From JAMZMI01 sp963848175 (GTDB lineage Bacteria > Bacteroidota > Bacteroidia > Cytophagales > Cyclobacteriaceae), in the NCBI GenBank assembly GCA_963848175.1, contig CAWKCO010000011.1, forward strand, positions 620,001 through 684,000: a stretch of 64,000 nucleotides of DNA, read 5' to 3'. The translations under genes were made by a program, and so were the position numbers. Of the stretch, positions 23,120 through 30,564 are shown piece after piece; the stretch's first letter is position 1, and the number at the start of each line of letters is the position of its first letter. A model generated the notes under the pieces. It saw only the letters and a list, made by a program, of their open reading frames with translations. It did no database searches and was not told the origin of the DNA.

Positions 23120-23536
23120 CTACCCAAAATACTCCACATAATTGCGTGGAGTTTCATAAAGTTTTAATGAATGCAGCTGGCATTGCGTGCCCAGGGCTTT
23201 CACCTTAGGCTCCAATATTTTCCAAAACTCCATCACTAAATTCTCACAACTCGCCATCTTTCCTTCCATAAAATCTACGTCAAGATTTAGATTTTTGTGA
23301 TCCACTTTGTCAGTAATATCAGTACGGATAAGGACGCTGAGTTTTTTGAGGTCTACCACGAACCCTGTTTCAGGGTCAGGCGTACCTTTTACGGTAACGA
23401 TAAGCTCAAAATTGTGCCCATGCCAATTCCCATTGGCGCAAGGACCAAAAACCTCTTTGTTCTTTTCCTCTGTCCAGTTGGGATTATACAACTTGTGAGC
23501 GGCGTTGAAATGCTCTTTTCTACTAACAAAAATCAT
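23120..23536 (-). CDS. queD: 6-carboxytetrahydropterin synthase / 6-pyruvoyltetrahydropterin synthase family
   Basis: 138 residues from the ATG at 23536 (a TTG/other start further upstream would add 11 unlikely residues). Zinc ligands are HFNAAH and HGHNFE, and the Cys in GPCANGNWHGH is in the catalytic position. The CENLVMEFW and LKLYETPRNYVEYFG blocks are family features. The reaction converts dihydroneopterin triphosphate to 6-carboxytetrahydropterin in queuosine synthesis; queE lies elsewhere in this window, which supports that role. The wider spacing between Cys and HGH is like pyruvoyl-type enzymes, so a pterin role is a lesser alternative. Confidence 0.88.
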   Translation of the reverse strand: MIFVSRKEHFNAAHKLYNPNWTEEKNKEVFGPCANGNWHGHNFELIVTVKGTPDPETGFVVDLKKLSVLIRTDITDKVDHKNLNLDVDFMEGKMASCENLVMEFWKILEPKVKALGTQCQLHSLKLYETPRNYVEYFG

Positions 23537-23553
23537 GATCTCGAATTGAAGTG

Positions 23554-23561
23554 CAAAGATA
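23554..23561 (-). promoter_or_regulatory. -7 box of the queD-like gene
   Basis: The minus strand reads TATCTTTG followed by C, 17 bases ahead of the ATG at 23536. It matches TAnnTTTG; no well-spaced -33 TTG is seen. Confidence 0.5.
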
Positions 23562-23671
23562 ACAAGCATACAAACAAATCGGAAGATTCAATTGATTCTT
23601 AGATGCGTATTGAAGTCTGTGCTCAAGACGCAACAGTTTTTTTTTTGTTCATCACCCAAAAAGAACATCAC

Positions 23672-23679
23672 TACCTTTG
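23672..23679 (+). promoter_or_regulatory. -7 box of the 23684 gene
   Basis: TACCTTTG lies only 4 bases before the ATG at 23684, so transcription would start at or just inside the start codon. Either the mRNA is leaderless or a later start is used. Confidence 0.4.
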
Positions 23680-23683
23680 CGCC

Positions 23684-24115
23684 ATGCTATTAATAACAAA
23701 CGCAACTTGCAAAGAGCATCTCTCGCTCCTGGCAGCTCTAAACAAAGAGAACTTCAATAACAATTACGTGCTCATCAATAAAGCAACGGATCACACGCTC
23801 TTAACTGGTTTGAAAATAGAGCAAGCGTTAGCTCCATCTGAATTGCCTCAATGGCTAGCTGAGAATGGTGAGGAACTAGAATTTATCCTAGATGATAGCA
23901 CCAATGACATAGAGCTGTCCAAAAAGCTGTGGCAGTTTGGATATGAAAACCAAGTACCAATTATATTCACAAAGCTGAGCCCATCCCTGAAAGACTGGAT
24001 CAGTGGACATAAAAATGCTCCCTTCTACTGGGCGGCATTTTCGAAGGACTTCCCAACCTCTGAAGTAATTATCAACTGCCTGTTTAACCGTGAGAAAAAA
24101 GGCTTTATTGATTAA
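23684..24115 (+). CDS. Hypothetical protein
   Basis: 143 residues from the ATG at 23684 (MLLITNATCKEH). It is soluble, without signal peptide. Features are an alpha/beta start (LLITNATCKEHLSLLAALNKENF), a WLAENGEELEFILDD segment, a VPIIFTKLSPSLKDWI strand-helix and an FYWAAFSKDFP segment. I do not recognise the family. It ends at a strong terminator and is divergent from the queD-like gene. Confidence 0.65.
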   Translation: MLLITNATCKEHLSLLAALNKENFNNNYVLINKATDHTLLTGLKIEQALAPSELPQWLAENGEELEFILDDSTNDIELSKKLWQFGYENQVPIIFTKLSPSLKDWISGHKNAPFYWAAFSKDFPTSEVIINCLFNREKKGFID

Positions 24116-24150
24116 TCCATAACCAAACCAGCTTCAAGCTATCAATTACG

Positions 24151-24184
24151 AAAAAAAGCCCGATCAGGAGGATCGGGCTTTTTT
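24151..24184 (+). terminator. Terminator after the 23684 gene
   Basis: AAGCCCGATC pairs with GATCGGGCTT, loop AGGAG, flanked by A-run and T-run, so it can act in both directions. Confidence 0.9.
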
Positions 24185-24281
24185 CAAAAACTCAAAATAA
24201 AAGGACTAATAATTTGATATAAGGTAGAAATTTTTCGCTAAGAAAAAAAAGTTTGAACGAAATATTCTACTTTCAGTTATG

Positions 24282-24315
24282 ATAGTATTACTATTGCAAC
24301 AAACATAGTTACTAT
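24282..24315. promoter_or_regulatory. Paired palindromes, candidate TetR operator
   Basis: ATAGTATTACTAT (24282-24294) and ATAGTTACTAT (24305-24315) are perfect palindromes sharing ATAGT/ACTAT half-sites, placed directly before the TetR-family start codon at 24321. They are the natural candidates for autoregulation of the exporter operon. Confidence 0.55.
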
Positions 24316-24320
24316 CCTCA

Positions 24321-25004
24321 ATGACGATTCTACAAATAAAAATGAATGAATCTCTTTTTCTAAAGGATCCACAATCCACGGAATTAGGAAAAAGGATTAT
24401 TCAAACGAGTATTCAAATGATTGCCGAGCTTGGTTTTGAGGCATTCACTTTCAAAAAACTGTCCATTGAAGTAGAATCAACAGAGGCTTCTATATATAGA
24501 TACTTTGAAAATAAGCACCGGCTTTTGGTTTATTTGATTGCCTGGTACTGGTCATGGCTAGAGTATCGCATTGATTATGAAACGAATCATATCAAAGAAC
24601 CTAACCTAAGACTCGAAACTGTTTTAGGCATAATTTGCAATAAACCAGAACCTGATGCGGCCTTTCCAGATATTGACGAAACAGCGCTAAGACAAATCAT
24701 GGTTGCAGAATCTGACAAAGTGTATCTTACCAAGCAAGTGGATGATGACAACAAGCAGGGCTTATTCAGAGGATATAAGTCTCTTTGCAATAAATTGGGC
24801 GAAATGGCTTTAGCAATAAATCCTACTTATGCTTACCCAAGCTCATTGATGAGTACGATTTTGGAAGCATCAAACCAACAAATTTTCTTCGCTGAGCATT
24901 TACCTTCCTTAACTGAATCGAGCCAATCGAAGGATTATTATATTAGTAATCTCAATTTTGTCAAATCATTAGTCTTTAACAGCATCAGTTCCTGCAATGA
25001 ATAA
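24321..25004 (+). CDS. TetR/AcrR family transcriptional regulator
   Basis: 227 residues. The N-terminal HTH is visible in IIQTSIQMIAELGFEAFTFKKLSIEVESTEASIYRYFENKHRLL, where YRYFENK is the hallmark at the end of the recognition helix. The C-terminal ligand domain is helical and Trp-rich at its start (AWYWSWLEY). It overlaps the ABC gene by 8 bases, so it is translated with the exporter and likely controls it through the two palindromes upstream. The ligand is not known. Confidence 0.9.
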   Translation: MTILQIKMNESLFLKDPQSTELGKRIIQTSIQMIAELGFEAFTFKKLSIEVESTEASIYRYFENKHRLLVYLIAWYWSWLEYRIDYETNHIKEPNLRLETVLGIICNKPEPDAAFPDIDETALRQIMVAESDKVYLTKQVDDDNKQGLFRGYKSLCNKLGEMALAINPTYAYPSSLMSTILEASNQQIFFAEHLPSLTESSQSKDYYISNLNFVKSLVFNSISSCNE

Positions 25005-27177
25005 TCAACAAATAATCCGCACCCTTCAAGAAACGGCTGATTTACTCAAGATGGATCTGTCAAGTGAGTCGTTTCAATCACTTGACAAATATCAGAGGGA
25101 TTACCCGAATGAGGAATTGAATGAGTTCATTCGCGACTTGGTAGAGGCTGGCAATGATGCCAATCTCATTATGCTTGAAAAGCATTTAAAAGAACTCCAA
25201 TTCTTAGACTTTGCAGATAATTTTCAAGCTTCTCCTATTATCGTTTTCAGTAAGGATGATGAGCTGGCACCAGTCATTATAGAGAAGATTGGAAACAAAT
25301 ACATCGTTGTGAAAATCGGTGAGCATGAAACCACAAAAACCACGGAATCAAGTATCAGCCATCTGAACCTTGCGTGCACAGACCACTTAGAGGTTATTTT
25401 TCTTTCCGTGTTTGACTACCAAAGCTTGGTGAGTGATAGTGACAAAGACTCACTCAGCCAAACAAAAATGACGCCTGTAAAAAGGCTGTATCGCTTACTG
25501 GCAGCAGAGAAAAAAGACATCTTTTATGTCTATGTATATGCAGCATTAATTGGTGTATTGAGTTTGAGCTTACCCTTGGGAATTCAAGCTGCCATTGAGT
25601 TGATCTCTGGAGGTGTTGTGTTTAGTTCTATTTACGTGCTAATTGCCTTTGTGATACTGGGTGTGCTTGGTAGTGGGATATTGCAAGTTTTGCAAATCAC
25701 TATTGTGGAATACTTGCAAAGACGAGTCTTTACCAAAGCTGCCTTTGAATTTGCATTTAGAGTACCGAGAATAAAGATGGAGGCTGTTCTCAACATGCAC
25801 ATGCCTGAGTTGATGAACCGATTCTTTGATGTACTTACTCTACAAAAAGGTCTGCCAAAATTGCTCATAGATTTGAGTACAGGCGTGATACAGATACTTT
25901 TTGGCTTATTACTTCTCTCATTCTATCACCCCTTTTTCGTATTCTTTGGGTTGATATTGCTCCTCATCTTGTTTGGAATATTTTATGCCACAGGGCCGAA
26001 AGGTCTTCGTTCATCCATAGTAGAAAGTAAGTATAAATATAAAGTGGTGTATTGGCTAGAAGAAGTAGCACGTACGCTGTACTCATTTAAACTCTCTGGA
26101 AACACGACCCTACCAATCAAAAAGACCGATTATAATGTCAATAACTATCTTAAAAATAGAAGTACACATTTCAGCATTCTGATTCAGCAGTATACATATG
26201 TGCTGATTTTCAAAGCTGTGGTAACTGGAGGACTGCTGATCATAGGTAGTATTTTGGTTATTCAAAAAGAAATTACCTTAGGACAGTTTGTGGCCTCTGA
26301 GGTAATCATCATTTTGATTCTGAACTCTGTTGAAAAAATCATCATGTACACTGATACCGTATATGACATGCTCACAGCTGTGGATAAAATAGCTCACGTA
26401 ACCGACCTTCCCTTGGAATCAAGCGGCGGTATAGACATTCCTAAATTGCAACTAAAAAACCTAGGTTTATCCGTACGGATGAAAAACCTGAGCTACACCT
26501 ACCCGAACTCAAAACACCCTTCAATTAAAAATATCAACTTAAAAATAGGTAGAGGAGAAAGGATATGTATCAGTGGACCAGGCGCCTCTGGAAAGACCAC
26601 TCTTACCAATGCACTCGCGGGAATTCATACCAATTACGATGGAATTTTAACCTACAATAGTTACTCCTTACGTGATCTGGACAGCACCTACTTACGCGAT
26701 AAGATAGCCAAAAATGTGTCACAAGAAGATATTTTTGAAGGGACTGTACTAGATAATATTCTGCTTGGAAAACCTTTTGCTAGTCTCGGACTGGCAATGG
26801 GTGCAATTGAAAAAGTGGGACTTTCTGATTTCGTTCATTCATTGCCTGAGGGGCTTGCCACCCCGCTACTAAGTGGAGGTAAGGGATTTCCTTCTTCAGT
26901 TATCAATAAGCTGATCTTAGCAAGATGTTTAGCCAAAGACCCAGAGTTGCTTATTTTGAATGACTTTTTCAATAATTTTCAGAAAAGTGAACGATTGAAA
27001 TTAATACAACTATTGACTGACCCTGAAAATAAATGGACATTGGTGGTTATTTCCAACGACCCCATGGTCATGTCTGCATGCGATCGCGTGATCTATATGG
27101 AAGAAGGAGCTATCCTTCAGGATGCCTCTTTCGAGGAGATTATAAAAAATCAATCAATCACCAAGAACATTTACTAA
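24997..27177 (+). CDS. ABC transporter, type I secretion/bacteriocin-export type, degenerate ATPase
   Basis: 726 residues. Residues 1-155 are a soluble N-terminal domain in the place of a C39 peptidase but without a catalytic Cys-His pair, so at most a C39-like docking domain. Residues about 175-460 hold around five membrane segments of an ABC exporter. The nucleotide-binding domain has Walker A GPGASGKTT (K533) and Q-loop VSQED, but the signature is LSGGKGF, Walker B reads LLILND (N655, D656 in place of D-E), and the switch His is Asn (N687). Hydrolysis should be weak or altered. It overlaps the TetR gene and is followed after 3 bases by the adaptor gene. Confidence 0.88.
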   Translation: MNNQQIIRTLQETADLLKMDLSSESFQSLDKYQRDYPNEELNEFIRDLVEAGNDANLIMLEKHLKELQFLDFADNFQASPIIVFSKDDELAPVIIEKIGNKYIVVKIGEHETTKTTESSISHLNLACTDHLEVIFLSVFDYQSLVSDSDKDSLSQTKMTPVKRLYRLLAAEKKDIFYVYVYAALIGVLSLSLPLGIQAAIELISGGVVFSSIYVLIAFVILGVLGSGILQVLQITIVEYLQRRVFTKAAFEFAFRVPRIKMEAVLNMHMPELMNRFFDVLTLQKGLPKLLIDLSTGVIQILFGLLLLSFYHPFFVFFGLILLLILFGIFYATGPKGLRSSIVESKYKYKVVYWLEEVARTLYSFKLSGNTTLPIKKTDYNVNNYLKNRSTHFSILIQQYTYVLIFKAVVTGGLLIIGSILVIQKEITLGQFVASEVIIILILNSVEKIIMYTDTVYDMLTAVDKIAHVTDLPLESSGGIDIPKLQLKNLGLSVRMKNLSYTYPNSKHPSIKNINLKIGRGERICISGPGASGKTTLTNALAGIHTNYDGILTYNSYSLRDLDSTYLRDKIAKNVSQEDIFEGTVLDNILLGKPFASLGLAMGAIEKVGLSDFVHSLPEGLATPLLSGGKGFPSSVINKLILARCLAKDPELLILNDFFNNFQKSERLKLIQLLTDPENKWTLVVISNDPMVMSACDRVIYMEEGAILQDASFEEIIKNQSITKNIY

Positions 27178-27180
27178 GCG

Positions 27181-28539
27181 ATGCTAAATATTTCTGATCA
27201 TAACGTAGGCAATATATTGAACGAAGATGAATTCTACTCTCTTCGTACGCTGAAAACGCCAAAATTGGGGCGGATGCTGGCACGAGTGCTCATGGTAATG
27301 TCGGGCATCATCTTTATATCCATGTTTTTGCCTTGGCAGCAAAACATACGTGGAACAGGAAAACTGACAGCACTTGACCCTAGCAACAGACCACAAACAA
27401 TCGAATCGGCTATCGCTGGTCGTATCACAGACTGGAAAGTCATGGAGGGCCAGTACGTGAGTAAGGGAGACACCATCTTGACCTTGGCAGAGGTCAAAGA
27501 AAAGTACTTCGACCCATTGCTCCTAAATAGACTTCAAGAGCAAATTGAGGCTAAGGAATCTAGTTTGGAAGCCAAAAATCAAAAAGTAAAAGCCCTGAAA
27601 AATCAAATAAATGCCTTGGAGCAATCCATGAACATTAAAATCAAGCAGGCGGGAAACAAACTGGCTCAGACCGAATTGAAACTACAGAACGACAGCATCG
27701 CCTACCAAGCGGAGATCATTACGTTTGAAAATGCCAAGCAGATTTTTGAACAAAACAAGCTGAGGTACGAAGCAGGAAATATCCCTTTAAATAAATTCAG
27801 GGAGCTAGAATCAAAATTTCAATCTAGCAAAGCAAAAATCATCGAAGCTGAAAACAAATGGCTTCAAAGTCAATCACAAATACTCATAGCCACTACGGAT
27901 ATAGCTGGAGCTAAAGCAGAGTACTTGGATAAAATAAGCAAATCGCGTTCAGACCTGAACGCTACGCTGGCAGACATGTACGATACTGAAGGGTCGCTTG
28001 CCAAGCTTCGAAACGAGTATAGCAACATGCAAATTAGAAATGAGCAATATCAAATCATCGCTCCGCAGAGTGGCTATATGGTGCGCGCCATGAAATCAGG
28101 TGTGGGTGAAACCATCAAAGAAGGTGAAGCTGTGGCTACCATCATGCCAGAATCTACGGATATGGCAGCAGAAATGTATATCAAAGCCATGGATTTGCCC
28201 TTCATTTCTCATGGCAGAAAAGTACGTGTGCAGTTTGACGGATGGCCAGCATTGCAATTTAGCGGATGGCCAAACGTATCGGTAGGGACATTTGGTGGTA
28301 TCGTAGAAGTCATAGACAGAACTGATAGCAAGGGAGGAAAATACCGAATTTTGGTAAAACCAGACCCTGACGATGAGCCCTGGCCAGACCGCTTGCGCAA
28401 TGGCTCGGGAATCAAAGGCTGGGTAATGCTCAACGATGTTTCTGTATGGTACGAACTCTGGCGACAGCTTAATGGCTTCCCTCCTAGCATCTATACAGAT
28501 ATGGAAGAAGCAGACACCTCAGACAAGAAAGAAAAATGA
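27181..28539 (+). CDS. HlyD-type periplasmic adaptor (membrane fusion protein)
   Basis: 452 residues. One membrane segment lies at about residues 37-54 (VLMVMSGIIFISMFLPW). A biotinyl-lipoyl half follows (IAGRITDWKVMEGQYVSKGDTILTL), then a long coiled coil (about 120-300) and the second half with IIAPQSGYMVRAMKSGVGETIKEGE. The C-terminal beta-barrel part ends at WYELWRQLNGFPPS. Adaptors of this kind link an inner-membrane ABC protein to a TolC-type channel. It starts 3 bases after the ABC gene and overlaps the channel gene by 4 bases (ATGA). Confidence 0.9.
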   Translation: MLNISDHNVGNILNEDEFYSLRTLKTPKLGRMLARVLMVMSGIIFISMFLPWQQNIRGTGKLTALDPSNRPQTIESAIAGRITDWKVMEGQYVSKGDTILTLAEVKEKYFDPLLLNRLQEQIEAKESSLEAKNQKVKALKNQINALEQSMNIKIKQAGNKLAQTELKLQNDSIAYQAEIITFENAKQIFEQNKLRYEAGNIPLNKFRELESKFQSSKAKIIEAENKWLQSQSQILIATTDIAGAKAEYLDKISKSRSDLNATLADMYDTEGSLAKLRNEYSNMQIRNEQYQIIAPQSGYMVRAMKSGVGETIKEGEAVATIMPESTDMAAEMYIKAMDLPFISHGRKVRVQFDGWPALQFSGWPNVSVGTFGGIVEVIDRTDSKGGKYRILVKPDPDDEPWPDRLRNGSGIKGWVMLNDVSVWYELWRQLNGFPPSIYTDMEEADTSDKKEK

Positions 28540-29981
28540 AGAGAATTTCTTTAGTATTCCTTTGGTTTGTGGCACAGACTTCATTTGCCACACCACTACA
28601 AAATGAAGCAGACAGCACTGTGCTATCATTGGCCTCCGTTTTGACAATGGTGAAAGAATACCACCCCTTACTGAGACAAGCGGCTCTACAAGATGGCTTT
28701 GCGGAAGCTGAAATAAGAACCGCAAAAGGTCTCATGGATCCTAAAATTTCTGCCACTTATGACCAAAAGGTATTAAAAGACCAGGAGTATTATGACTTGT
28801 TCAAAAGCACATTAAAGGTGCCCACATGGTTTCCATTGGAACCGAAAGTGGACGTATATAGAAATGAAGGTACTCGACTCAACGAGCAAAACTACATTTC
28901 ACCAAGCACAAACTACTGGCAAGTGTCACCTGGAGTAAGTTTGGCTCTAGGCAAGGGCATGTTCATAGATGAGCGCAGATCTATTATTCGCCAGGCAAAC
29001 TTATACACCGATTTGGCGGAAGCTGAGCAAACAAAACTCACCAACAAGACGCTACTCAATGTTACTAAAGACTATTGGGAGTGGTACTTTGCGCATGAGC
29101 AATACAAACTCATGCAGCAGAGCATTGGAATTGCGGAGGAGATTTTCAGACGAGTAAAACTGGATTATGGATATGGTGAGGCAGCTCCTGTAGACACAGT
29201 TCAAGCGCTGATCACACTACAGTCACGTGAAGTTGATTTTCAAAAAGCACAACTAGAATTGACGCAAAAGCAGTTGCAAATGAGCGTTCACCTGTGGGGG
29301 CCTGACAATGTGCCAATGGAAATTGATGCTTCGGTTGTCCCTCTATATTCTCCTGACTTTGGAGTAGTTCCGTCAGACGAGCAACTCGGCCAGTTGTTGG
29401 ATTGGGCAAGAGAAAACCACCCAGAAGTACAAAAGCTCACTACTAAAATGAAACAGCTCGAGATCGAGAAAAAATGGAATCGAGAAAGTCTAAAGCCAGA
29501 AATTAATTTGAGCTACTCCCTGATAGATGCTCCTTTCTACTACAACGGTACAAATACACCCGACTGGAATAGCAGTTATAAATTTGGAGTGGACTTTGTG
29601 TTTCCTCTTTTTCTAAGAAAAGAAAGAGGAAAGCTTCAAAAAACACAACTCTACATTGAGAGTACCGATTATGATTTAATGATGGCAACTCAGCAAATTA
29701 GTGCTGACATACAAAGCACCTTTGCAGAATTGAAAACTAGCGAAAGCCTCGCTAAGCAATACAGACAGATGGCCGACAACTACCAGCGATTGTTAGACGC
29801 TGAAGTTTTTAATCTTCAGAGTGGAGAAAGTGATCTTTTCAAGTTGAACATCCAGCAGGATAAATTCATTGAATCTCAGCGGAAGTACTTCGATGCTGAT
29901 TTGAAATTTCAAAAACTCAAGGCGAACCTTCCTTATGTTATAGGTTTGAAAGAACTCTCTTACGAGCAAATTTATCGGTGA
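28536..29981 (+). CDS. TolC-type outer-membrane efflux channel
   Basis: 481 residues. Signal peptide at residues 1-19 ending in SFA. Two OEP repeats follow, seen in the paired long helices (LASVLTMVKEYHPLLRQAALQ and DWARENHPEVQKLTTKMKQLE) and in the strands FGVDFVFPLFLRKERGK. It completes a three-part envelope-spanning exporter with the adaptor and ABC protein. It is a clear member of the family, with no substrate gene adjacent unless the downstream T9SS-type or PID-CTERM genes are connected. Confidence 0.9.
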   Translation: MKRISLVFLWFVAQTSFATPLQNEADSTVLSLASVLTMVKEYHPLLRQAALQDGFAEAEIRTAKGLMDPKISATYDQKVLKDQEYYDLFKSTLKVPTWFPLEPKVDVYRNEGTRLNEQNYISPSTNYWQVSPGVSLALGKGMFIDERRSIIRQANLYTDLAEAEQTKLTNKTLLNVTKDYWEWYFAHEQYKLMQQSIGIAEEIFRRVKLDYGYGEAAPVDTVQALITLQSREVDFQKAQLELTQKQLQMSVHLWGPDNVPMEIDASVVPLYSPDFGVVPSDEQLGQLLDWARENHPEVQKLTTKMKQLEIEKKWNRESLKPEINLSYSLIDAPFYYNGTNTPDWNSSYKFGVDFVFPLFLRKERGKLQKTQLYIESTDYDLMMATQQISADIQSTFAELKTSESLAKQYRQMADNYQRLLDAEVFNLQSGESDLFKLNIQQDKFIESQRKYFDADLKFQKLKANLPYVIGLKELSYEQIYR

Positions 29982-30564
29982 TCTCATAGCTTAACTTCTG
30001 CAAGTTCTGACGTTTGTTAACTTGGCTTCAAGGAGTATGAGTTCATTCTTGATCTTAATAGAGCAGGGTATGATAGACAAAGCCATCGGCACGCACCATG
30101 GCAACTTCTCTAAATCAGCCATAGACCTAAGCCTTTCTAGAGCGGCACAATATCGTGGCTTGGAGAAATGTGACTTTAATTGCCCCATAACATTTTCAAT
30201 TTATTGCCTCTTCACAGCTGCATTTACCAAACTTCATCGTTGAAAAAATGTTAATTCCAGTATCAATTCAGGGGCACTAATTATCAAATAATTATAAAAG
30301 CTCAGCATTCTCTTCTAAAAAGTCAGTATTCACTCAAAAAAACTCCTGAGTTTATTCATTTTTCTGTTTTAGCAAACAAAAGACCTCTGACAAGCACCCT
30401 CAGTAGCTTCATGACTCAAAGCTTGAGTAACATCAAGCTTACCAAATAAACGAACATCTCAGCACTGGTGCGGCATGGAAGGACAAATCACTCAATGATC
30501 TAATTTTCAGGACACACTTAAAGTCGAGATGTTTATTACTTAACTCTTTAAACACTCAAAAATT
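29982..30564. other. Intergenic region upstream of the T9SS module
   Basis: About 580 bases. Short ORFs on both strands lack convincing starts and family features. The last 100 bases must hold the promoter of the 30565 gene; no clear TTG/TAnnTTTG pair is seen. No terminator with a good stem is obvious after the TolC-type gene. Confidence 0.5.

Noticed and set aside
29991..30243. Short ORFs on both strands after the TolC-type gene
   Set aside because: They overlap each other on opposite strands, have weak starts and show no recognisable domain.
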